Part shown: positions 26,827 through 36,000 of the stretch, piece by piece
Position numbering within the stretch: position 1 is the stretch's first letter
Layout of the letters: each line of letters opens with the position of its first letter
Source: JAHEKD01 sp965215945
GTDB lineage: Bacteria > Pseudomonadota > Gammaproteobacteria > Arenicellales > JAHEKD01
Direction of reading: 5' to 3'
Length of the DNA stretch: 64,000 bases
Assembly: GCA_965215945.1 (NCBI GenBank)
Contig: CBDCFC010000047.1
Span: 1 to 64,000, forward strand
Notes under the pieces: generated by a model
The model's input: the letters and a program-made list of their open reading frames with translations, nothing else
The model's database searches: none
Told to the model about the DNA's origin: nothing
Translations under genes and position numbers: made by a program

Positions 26827-27366
26827 TTTGGATTGTCAAAAATTAATATTCAAATGCTCTTAAAAACGGATCGCGACCTCATCATTAATAGTGATGAATT
26901 CGTAATGATTTCTCGTATAGTTGTCTGCGATTGGTTTCAAAGTCGAAAAATTACTATGGTACAAACTTTTCCCAATGAATTTTTATGTATCAATAATTCG
27001 ATGTAATACATATCAACTCTTTTGGGCGATGATCTGGGGAGGAGCCAGTTTGTTCAATAGTTTGGCTTTTTCCGAGAGAGTTCCTTCGCTACCTAATATA
27101 TGGATTTACTAATATTTTCAGCGATTTATTCTAGTAACCCAGACTATTAATCAACAACTTAGAGCAACTAATTGATTCGATTTTAAATTAAAAAATAATT
27201 TCTAATAGATTGTGATTTTTATCACAGAATGTTGTGATGCCATTGATTATCATCGCGTCGTTTTATTTCTGAACAAAACCTAATAATTTAACTTGACTGG
27301 GGTAGGTCGATGTTGATAATACCCCCCCCCAATACATTAATTTATTTTAATAGACAAGGTTTGACA
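26827..27366 (+). other. Upstream region of the island operon
   Basis: About 540 bp of A/T-rich DNA without a convincing gene. It holds a perfect CRP-type palindrome at 27211-27226, a possible -10 hexamer (TATCAT, 27248-27253), and a run of nine C residues at 27322-27330 in the presumed untranslated leader. Confidence 0.6.
27211..27226. promoter_or_regulatory. CRP-type binding site TGTGATTTTTATCACA
   Basis: Both half-sites match the CRP consensus TGTGA-N6-TCACA exactly. A TATCAT at 27248-27253 would put transcription start near 27260 and the palindrome centre near -41.5, the class II activator position. It is about 140 bp ahead of the first gene of the operon. Binding by CRP or a relative such as Vfr is inferred. 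Confidence 0.65.
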
Positions 27367-27702
27367 ATGAAAAAAAGATTGCTAGCGGTGTTCATGGTGC
27401 TATCTAGTTTAAGTGTGCATGCCGATGTTTGGACACCTTATGTTTCTATTAGTCGATTTAAAAGTTACACACATAGCGATAACTTTTATGTGTTATCCGC
27501 AACCACATTGAGTGTGCCCGGTTGTTCGGACGCACAATGGTTGTATTTTAGAATTGATGAAAAAAATGGACAAACTGCCAGTCGGCTCAAGCAAGCGAAA
27601 GTGGTTGCTTTAGCCGCTCAAATGTCGGACAAGAAAATTAGGGCCTATGGTGATTGTTTTAATGCAAGTACATTTGAGGTCCATAGCTTTGACATTATGT
27701 GA
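27367..27702 (+). CDS. Small exported protein, first gene of the island operon
   Basis: 111 residues. An obvious Sec signal peptide (MKKRLLAVFMVLSSLSVHA, cleavage after HADA-type site) is followed by a soluble domain with two cysteines (VPGCSDA and YGDCFNA) probably forming a disulfide. I prefer ATG 27367; an ATG at 27310 is in frame but would be read through the run of nine Cs and bury the signal peptide. Not recognised. It leads five small envelope genes and the Rhs giant, all on one strand. Confidence 0.65.
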   Translation: MKKRLLAVFMVLSSLSVHADVWTPYVSISRFKSYTHSDNFYVLSATTLSVPGCSDAQWLYFRIDEKNGQTASRLKQAKVVALAAQMSDKKIRAYGDCFNASTFEVHSFDIM

Positions 27703-27726
27703 CGGGTCGAAGCGAGTTTGTACCCG

Positions 27727-28152
27727 ATGAAAAACTTACTACGCATCCTTAGTATTTACCTGTTAGGAGTGTCGACAATTAATGCTGCAGATTCACTGCA
27801 CGGTGCTAGCAATATTGTATTGTTACAGGCGGCTTGTCCTACTGCCTGGGAAAAAGTCGACAAAGTATATGCAAAGCCGTCGTCCGTGCCCTGGGCGAAT
27901 GAAACCGACCGGCAAAAGAACCTTGAATTTCAACGTAATTTTATCTTGCAACAAACCAAGACCGGCTCACGGGATACAGATTCCGTCAGCCGGGATGTGA
28001 TCACGGTATTAAGTGAATGTGTCAAACGCCATAATCTGGTGGTGCGGGCGGAATTCAATAAAACGATTGGTAAATTACCGGAGCTGAAAGAGCGTGTGGA
28101 TATTACCCAGATTTTAATGCTGTTACTGTTGGATGATTCAGATGAGAATTAA
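27727..28152 (+). CDS. Exported protein of unknown function, second gene of the island operon
   Basis: 141 residues from ATG 27727 with a signal peptide (MKNLLRILSIYLLGVSTINA|A). The mature part is mostly helical and charged (LEFQRNFILQQTKTGSRD), with cysteines in LQAACPTAW and LSECVKRHN. It starts 24 bp behind the previous gene and ends 4 bp before the next start. Not recognised; periplasmic location inferred from the signal peptide. Confidence 0.65.
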   Translation: MKNLLRILSIYLLGVSTINAADSLHGASNIVLLQAACPTAWEKVDKVYAKPSSVPWANETDRQKNLEFQRNFILQQTKTGSRDTDSVSRDVITVLSECVKRHNLVVRAEFNKTIGKLPELKERVDITQILMLLLLDDSDEN

Positions 28153-28156
28153 TTAC

Positions 28157-28519
28157 ATGAATAAGGTGGGTTGTTTGGCGTTAACAGTGCTGTTAGGTGC
28201 CTGCGGCGGTGGGGGTTCAAGTAGTGGCGGTAGCAGTGCCGATACCGATGTGACCCGCTGTATTCGTGCCGAATCTGTCGCTACGAATATAGATGTTTTC
28301 ACCAGTAAAGCGCGATATACCAACACCTGCGATTTTGCCGTGAGTCTGGCTTACCGGACGGTTACCATAACAGTAGCAGGCCCAGTGACGGTAATACCGG
28401 GTGGTATGCATGAGGATTTGCTGGGTCGAATCGGTGCGGGCGAATTTATTGCTTGTCGCCCGCCGTCGCAGGGCACGAACAAAGGGGATTTGCCCAATCC
28501 AGAATTGGGCTGTACCTGA
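28157..28519 (+). CDS. Small lipoprotein, third gene of the island operon
   Basis: 120 residues. MNKVGCLALTVLLGAC gives a clear lipobox (LLGAC) followed by a glycine/serine linker (GGGGSSSGGSS), typical of an outer-membrane lipoprotein tether. The domain has cysteines in TRCIRAE, NTCDFAV, IACRPP and the C-terminal GCT. An ATG at 28142 would overlap the preceding gene; 28157 gives the better signal peptide. Not recognised. Confidence 0.65.
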   Translation: MNKVGCLALTVLLGACGGGGSSSGGSSADTDVTRCIRAESVATNIDVFTSKARYTNTCDFAVSLAYRTVTITVAGPVTVIPGGMHEDLLGRIGAGEFIACRPPSQGTNKGDLPNPELGCT

Positions 28520-28550
28520 TGATTATCGATGTAAAGTGAGTACGGATTAA

Positions 28551-29114
28551 ATGAAAATAAAACTGTTAGTCATTATTTTAGCGGGTGCGTTTGTTGTTGC
28601 TAGTTCGTATTACGGGTGGCAAGCGAAACGGACCACTAAGGGTGCATTGGTACTCGATCAAAAGCATCAATATCTCGTTCGAACAACAGCAACTAATTCA
28701 TCAGATGAAGACCGTTCAGTCACAGCGAAACCTGAACCTGAAATTAAAAGCGATTTGGTCCAAAGTGGTACGGCCGAGTCATCCCTAGCAGAATTACCCA
28801 TCGAACAGCGCAGCGAAAAACCGATCGATCACACGAGATACAAAGCCCAACACGCCTTGCCTGAAATACAGCCAGTCACGATGCCCAGTTCTGTGACGAT
28901 GGCAAATTCACTGACATTGACGCAAATCAAAGCCCTTGACGTGGAGGATTTATCGCCGCCGACGATGATGAAAGGCGATGCATCCGGTGAAATCTCATCT
29001 GTAGGCGGTGCGTATTCAACCGATTCGGCTTATGAGGCACCACTTAAAGTGATTGATTCGGTAAGCCGTCAAAGCGGAATTCCCGCCGCTGATTTGCAAC
29101 AGGCTTTTGATTGA
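28551..29114 (+). CDS. Membrane-anchored periplasmic protein, fourth gene of the island operon
   Basis: 187 residues. One N-terminal hydrophobic segment (LLVIILAGAFVVASSYYGW) with few residues before it, then a long polar, probably disordered stretch rich in Ser, Glu and Pro, and a short C-terminal helix (SAYEAPLKVIDSVSRQ). This is the build of a bitopic protein exposed to the periplasm, as in linker subunits of export machines. Not recognised. Confidence 0.6.
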   Translation: MKIKLLVIILAGAFVVASSYYGWQAKRTTKGALVLDQKHQYLVRTTATNSSDEDRSVTAKPEPEIKSDLVQSGTAESSLAELPIEQRSEKPIDHTRYKAQHALPEIQPVTMPSSVTMANSLTLTQIKALDVEDLSPPTMMKGDASGEISSVGGAYSTDSAYEAPLKVIDSVSRQSGIPAADLQQAFD

Positions 29115-29128
29115 GGGTTGATAAGCGT

Positions 29129-29926
29129 ATGAATAGGCAAGTGATGGCTAAAAACAAGTTCAAACAATTGGGTCTGGTGCTGATGTTGTGTGGTGGTGTG
29201 TTACCAATTCAGGCCCAAGATGAGGTTGAAGCGCCTCCATTGCCGGAGCTACTGGACTTAGAGGGGTTAGAACAGCACGAACTCACACAATCAATAGAAA
29301 TTGATGAGCAGACGATGTCGTTCCCGGAAGAAGGGATCACGATCATAGATTTGCCTGAGGAATCATCCATGAGCGAAGCGGAATCAATCCCGGAAGATCT
29401 TTTTGAAGACATCCCACCGCCTGTGCTTGAAGATGATGAGGTGGTTGTCAAAGAACCTGAACCCACCTTTGAAGATTTACTCACCCCTGAGATTCAGCAA
29501 ACCGAAGCGGTGAAGGCCATTCAAAAAACACGCAAGGCGCGTAAAAAAGCACTGAAATCCTTAAATGATGACATTGAGCGATTAAGCTTACGCCAGGAAG
29601 TCTTTTCATTAAAACAGCAACACGCACAGCTAAAGTTGGAGCAAGTGAGTGCCCGTGCTGAAAAACTGGACTTAAAGCGCAGTGAGGTCGAAGAGAAGCT
29701 AGCCGACCCGGACATCACGCCGGAGAAACGTGAAGAACTTGAAGCACGTTTAGCCCGAATCATTGAACGTGAGACACGTGTTCAGGACAAATTGCTCAAA
29801 CTTGAAACCAAGATCGAAAAACTAGCGAAAAATCTGGACAAAGCCCAATCCAAGCTCCTGGCCTTGGGCGGCGTGATCCCTGATGAGGAGAACGACTCCT
29901 CAACAGAGGAAAGCCCACAAGGTTGA
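29129..29926 (+). CDS. Exported acidic coiled-coil protein, fifth gene of the island operon
   Basis: 265 residues from ATG 29129 (alternatives: TTG 29111, ATG 29144). A signal peptide (FKQLGLVLMLCGGVLPIQA) is followed by a strongly acidic, proline-containing region to about residue 125 and then a long coiled coil (about residues 130-245: RKARKKALKSLNDDIERL, KLEQVSARAEKLDLKRSEV). Periplasmic coiled-coil proteins often serve as chaperones or scaffolds, but nothing here identifies one. The Rhs gene starts 80 bp later. Confidence 0.65.
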   Translation: MNRQVMAKNKFKQLGLVLMLCGGVLPIQAQDEVEAPPLPELLDLEGLEQHELTQSIEIDEQTMSFPEEGITIIDLPEESSMSEAESIPEDLFEDIPPPVLEDDEVVVKEPEPTFEDLLTPEIQQTEAVKAIQKTRKARKKALKSLNDDIERLSLRQEVFSLKQQHAQLKLEQVSARAEKLDLKRSEVEEKLADPDITPEKREELEARLARIIERETRVQDKLLKLETKIEKLAKNLDKAQSKLLALGGVIPDEENDSSTEESPQG

Positions 29927-30006
29927 TGCGTATTCTACCCATGGCATTGTTTATCACCCTTAATTCCACTAAATCCACTTGAAAAGAATAAAAGGACATC
30001 CAAGAC

Positions 30007-33000
30007 ATGAGACTGTTTAGACGAGGGATTAACACTTTTTATTTCACCATTGCGCTGTTACTCATGGGGCCTATGGCGCATGTATTCGCGCAGTCGGATG
30101 CCCCGGTGGGGTCGGATCAGGGCAATATTGAGATCAGTACTGACGGACAGGCCATGTACACCTTACCGGTGACGGTGCCACCGGGTGTGTTGGGATTGTC
30201 TCCCAAGCTCACCCTGTCGGTGTCCCAGACCGGCCAGCTAAATGTGGGTGGCTTATCCAGTATTACACGTTGTACTGGCGCGTATGTTGATCACGGTGAA
30301 ACAAAACCCGTTCGATTACTAGCATCAGATCAATACTGCCTTGACGGTGCGCCGTTGGTTCTTGTCGATGGTGTACAGGGTGAAGCAGGCAGTATTTATC
30401 ACACTCAAATCGAATCGTTTCAAAAGATTCAGGCGGTAGGTCAACAAGGAAATGGCCCTCAATATTTCAAAGTCAAAACCCGTACGGGTGGGACACTGTA
30501 TTTCGGGCATTCTGTATTATCACGTACAGCACGTAGCGCTGATAACACAGTGCTCAATTGGTCGATCAGTCTGATTGTCGATCCCTCAGGAAATCGTTTA
30601 TGGTACACCTACAAGGACAAGAGTACGAACTCAACGCCAGAAGTAGTATTAAACGCAATTTTGTATGGTGCAAAGACTTCAGCTGCAGCACCTGTGCGTA
30701 TTGATTTTGAATATGAACACAACGGTCATGCCCGTTACGGGTATCAATACGGTGATCCGGTTAAATCAACACAGCGATTAAAGCAAATTACGACGAAAGC
30801 CGATAATAAAATCGCTCGAAAATATGTTGTCACTTATGAACAGATTGCGCCCAGTGGTGCATCACGGGTGACGAAAATTCACGAATGCCCGGCCACCGGT
30901 AAATGTTACCGCCCCAGTGTGTTTAATTATGCCGCCGCACAAACCGGTTGGCAGAATGCCTCAATTTCCCAACCGTCTGCCTTGCAGGATAATCAGGGTC
31001 GAAGCCGCGGTGTGGTGCTGGATATTAACAATGATGGGTTTAATGACTGGGTCATTGCGGTTCAACCGGAAACGGGATCGGCACAGATTCAAACCTGGCT
31101 GGGCAGTGATAGCGGTTGGGTAGATGGCACGGACTTTACCTTGCCCGGTGTGTTGTTTGATTACCGGATGAATGCCGAAGGTATTCCCGTGGGCAATCTT
31201 GCCGATTTAAATGGTGATGGACTGGTTGATTATTTTCAGGCGTATTTTCAATACCGCGACGATGGCAGTACCTACACATCAAGAACGACCTGGCTGAATA
31301 CCGGTAACGGTTTTGAAGCTAATACAGCCCTGCGTCCACCGTGGTATCAGTTTGTCATTAATGCCGATGGGATTGCCAGTGCCTATGACCGCTATGCCGA
31401 TGTAAACGGAGATGGCCTGGTGGATGCGGTGCGGGCCATTCATCGCCGTACAGATGCCGACCAACCGAATGCCAGTTCACACGTGACTCGCCTTAACACC
31501 GGATCAGACTGGGCGGTCAGTAGTGCCTATAAATTACCCAGCAACGTCTATTTCTCTGATCATGTAACCCAACCCGAAGGCATTTATCAGGGTGAATTAT
31601 TGGACATTAACGGTGATGGGCTGGTTGATTTTGTGCAATCGGCCAAAGTGTCCGGCACCGACACACGTACTGCCACCTTTTTAAATACCGGTAGCGGCTG
31701 GAGTGCGAATACGGCGTATCAAATCCCGGCATTGGCCACCTTAATGGACTACAGTGTTTATGATAAAGGCATTCCAAACGCCGAACTGGTGGACATTAAC
31801 GGCGATGGTCTGATTGATATTTGGCAGGCGCTCAAGCTTGGCGCTAATGATCCGCAGTATAACGCTTGGCTAAATAACGGCTCGACATTTGTCTATTCCA
31901 ATGCATACAAACCAAAAAACCGCACCACCTATATTCGTGGTTCAGGCGCAGTACTGAAATACGGTGAACTCATGGATGTGGATGGGGATGGCAAACCGGA
32001 ACATGTTCAACACGTCCTGACCGAATCCACAGGCGCAACGTCATTAGTGGTGTATAAACATAATGGCAGTGGCTGGGTCAGTGATGCGGGATTGAAATCC
32101 TTGCTGCCCTCGATTCCATTTTATATGCAGCCCGCATCCAGCAGTTTATCCAGTCAGCAGTTGTTACAGTTGGCGGATTTGGATGGCGACGGTTCTGCCG
32201 AAGCATTTTTATCGCAGGATAAAACCAACGGCTGGCAGGTTAAAACGGACAAAAATAAATTAACGAATGGCACTCAACCGGGGTATTTGACTCAACATAC
32301 CAACGGACTGGGCATCGAGACACGGCTGGAATACGGTTTGTCGACTATCGATGCAATACTCTATACGCCTGCCGATTCAACCCAAAATACCCGCACCTCG
32401 GCGGCGGTGAATACACCGATAGTGCTCGTGAAAACCGTTAAGAAAATGAATGGTTTGATTCATCCGAAAACAGCCAAGACGAATGATCAAGGTAATGGCT
32501 GGTTTCGCGTCAATCATCAGTATGGTGAACTCAAAGCCGATCTAACCGGACGCGGTTCATTGGGCTTTAAAACCCGGACGATTACGGACGAGCGTACCGG
32601 CATTGCCGTGCATTCTGAGTTTTATCAGGGTTATCCCTTTAGCGGCATGCCTTACAAAAGTCGCCAGCAATTAGGTGATACGGTGCTCAGTACGACCGAA
32701 ACCCCATCAATGGAACAAAAATCCGTCACCGGCGGATTGACCACTTATATTTATGCGCCGCAAACCATTGCCAAGAACTATGATCCGGTCACCGGGGATT
32801 TACTCAGCACCACTACAACCACCTCGACGTATGATGATTACGGCAATGTCCTGACTAAATCACAGGTCACCAGCGGTCAAGTCAATAACACAAGCCAGCG
32901 CTTTGAGCAGTTTACAGATACCACCTACGAAAACCGCAGCGATGGTAATGACTGGCTATTGGGCTTACCGATCCGTACTGAGGTGACGGCCAAGGCGCTA

Positions 33001-36000
33001 GATCAACCGGATCAAACCAATGTTACCACAGCCAGTTATAACGATGAGGGCTATCCTGACACCGAAACCTTGCAGCCTGGTCATCCGCAATCACTGACAA
33101 CCAGCTACACCTACGATGGTTTTGGCAATGTCAAGCAAACGGACATTACCAGTGGCGGTGATACGCGCACATCAAAGGCAATCTATACCGCCGACGGGCG
33201 TTTTCCGACGACATCGATTAATGCCAAGTTACATGAGAGCAAGGTTGAGATCGATTCACGCTGGGGCAAGCCGACCAAGCAGACAAATGCCAATATGTTG
33301 GTCAAAGTCACTGAATACGATGGGTTTGGCACAGTGATTAATGAGGATACCCGCTGGGACGGTTCACCAAATCGCCAGGCGCGTGATCATGCCAAACCGT
33401 ACTGGTGCGAGGGTAATGATACCTGTCCTGCCAATGCAGTATATGTAGTACAAGCCCTGGACGATCAGGGTGATTCGCCGCAATCAGTGTATTACGATGC
33501 CTATGGACGTGAATTGCTACGCCAAACCACTGGTGCGGATTTAGACGGTAACAATAACTCTGATGGCCCGGCAATTTATGTAGCGACAGAATATGACACC
33601 ATGGGCCGCAAGAAGAAAACCTCCCGGCCAGGGACGAACAAGTCCAATCTCACCTATGATGAAGTTGTTTATGATGAGTTCGGGCGAATTAAAGAACGCA
33701 TTAGCAGTGATGGAACGACCCATATTACCTATGAGGGGCTGACGACCATCACGCGAAATCCTGAGCAGCAAGTCAGTAAAGTCACCCATGATTTACGCGG
33801 TAAACCGGTGGCCTCGACGGATGCGTTAAATAACGTGACTCAGTATAAATATGATGCCAAGGGAAATCTCAAACAGACCATTGATGCCGAAAATAATGTC
33901 ATTGAAATGAGCTACGATATTTTCGGGCGCAAGACAAGCATGGACGATCCCGACATGGGCCATTGGGAATACCGATATGATGGTTTTGGTAATTTGGAGT
34001 GGCAAAAGGATGCCAAGGACAGCATCACCACCATGGAATACGATGAACTCAATCGTCTTGAAAAACGCACCGATGATTTAGGCGGGGCCAACCAGGCGAT
34101 CACCACTTGGGCTTACGATACGGCAGATCGTTCCACGCAAACCATTGATTCAAATGGGAACACGCAATACGCCCGTAAAGGCGCGGCCAAGGGGCTATTA
34201 GCCTATGTTAGTGGCCCGGCTTATACCCGCACCCATGTCTATGATCAGGCTGGACGGCCTGTTAAAGAAATCACGCGGATTAATGGCGGCAAAGATTACA
34301 TTAGTGAGCGCGGTTATTACCGTGCGTCAGAAAAAGTCGCCTGGGAGAAATACCCCAGTGGATTAGTGTTAACCAAAGAATACGACCCATCGGGATTTCC
34401 GATGAAGCTCGAAAGCGGAGATTTGGAGAAATACCAAGCGTATCTGGAAGAATACTATGCCTATGAAGATTTGGTCTACCGCATCAAGGAAATGGAAAAT
34501 GATCGCCGTCAACAGCTGGATGAGTACATTGAATTGCTCAAAGGCGATAAAGTCGGCGAAGATGAAAACGGCGAACCGGAATATGCTGGAGGTGGCCTGG
34601 AAGATCAGGTCAAGCCGTTTATTGATAAGATCAATCAAACGGTCAACACCGCGAACACCTGGCAGGGCTATGCCAATGAAGCCGGAAAATTGTTTGAGGA
34701 TCATGCGGCCTGGTATGACGCGTATTGGGATGAGTTTGAATGGTACGACGGCAAGTTCAATGAAAACTACGATCAGTATTTAATTTACGATAAAAAATCT
34801 GATGATGAGGTACGCTGGGGGCAGGAAGATGCAAATAAAGCCACGACGCATTATAACAATTACCAAACAGCATTAAACAACTGGAAGAATAAATGGCATG
34901 CGGCCTGCAAGGCGATGGGTAAATCGATCTATGGCAGTTTTGGTCAGTATCGGGATAACTGCGCTAAGGGATTTTACGTTGAGGGTAAACGCTACTTTGG
35001 GTTAGGGACAGGCACACATAATGTGTGCTTTACATTAGGCATGTCGGCCGGGTCTGAGCAGGGCGGTTACGAAACCTGCACGTCATATGGAAGCGCGTAT
35101 ACCTGGTTGCCGACCTACAGCAAAACAATTAAAGAGCAAAGTGGTTATAAACAGGTTTGTGATAATGACTCCAATGGTGGCGGAGGTGGTGGTAATGGTG
35201 TAGATGCAGGTAGTGATTTTGACGTAATGATTCGCTGGCTGGCCGATGGATTTTTAGATTCATTCATTCCACCGAGCTATGCGGAAGGGAATAACTGTTG
35301 GACTGAACCCAACATCATCACCAAAACGGTAAAAGTGATTAAAGGCCCTGATTACGGCTCGATTCAAAGTAATCTGGATGCCAGTCAATCCTATGTGCCG
35401 ACGATTGAACGCGAAGGTCAGCTCGCTACTGATTACAATGCGAAAGCATTAGCGCATCAGCAAAAAGCACAGCAGCATGCGGATACGGCCAGTGGTTTTG
35501 CTATCGAAGCAAACAAGTATGTTAGAGGCCAGACGGTCTATAACGCCATTGCCAATAATCATGGTTTGGTGGCATTGTTATTAAATGACAGCAAGAATGA
35601 TAACAATCCGGCCAATGATACCGGGCGATATGCCGGATATAAGAAAAAAGTCGAGCAGTATGCCGGGGTTTGGCAGTGCAAGAAAATTGGGCAAAATCCA
35701 CTGTTACCCGGCAAGTACATTAATGGTGAAAATCCTACCACTCAGGAAGAGTCTTGGATTGAAAACTACGATAATCCGAATGTTGGCCCGTTCAAGCCAT
35801 CGCCCATTGCCGGGGCAACGTTAACCCCCTGGGATTCGGATGACAAGAACGGCCCGGAGAAGTGGTGGATCAATCACACTACAGGTGAAATGGCAGCCGC
35901 CGAAAAATTGCCAATATACAAAAAACATAATTGCGATGAAGAAGAGGGCGATAACATTGACGATGACGAACTCTATGCACAGATTTCGCATGGTCAATTA

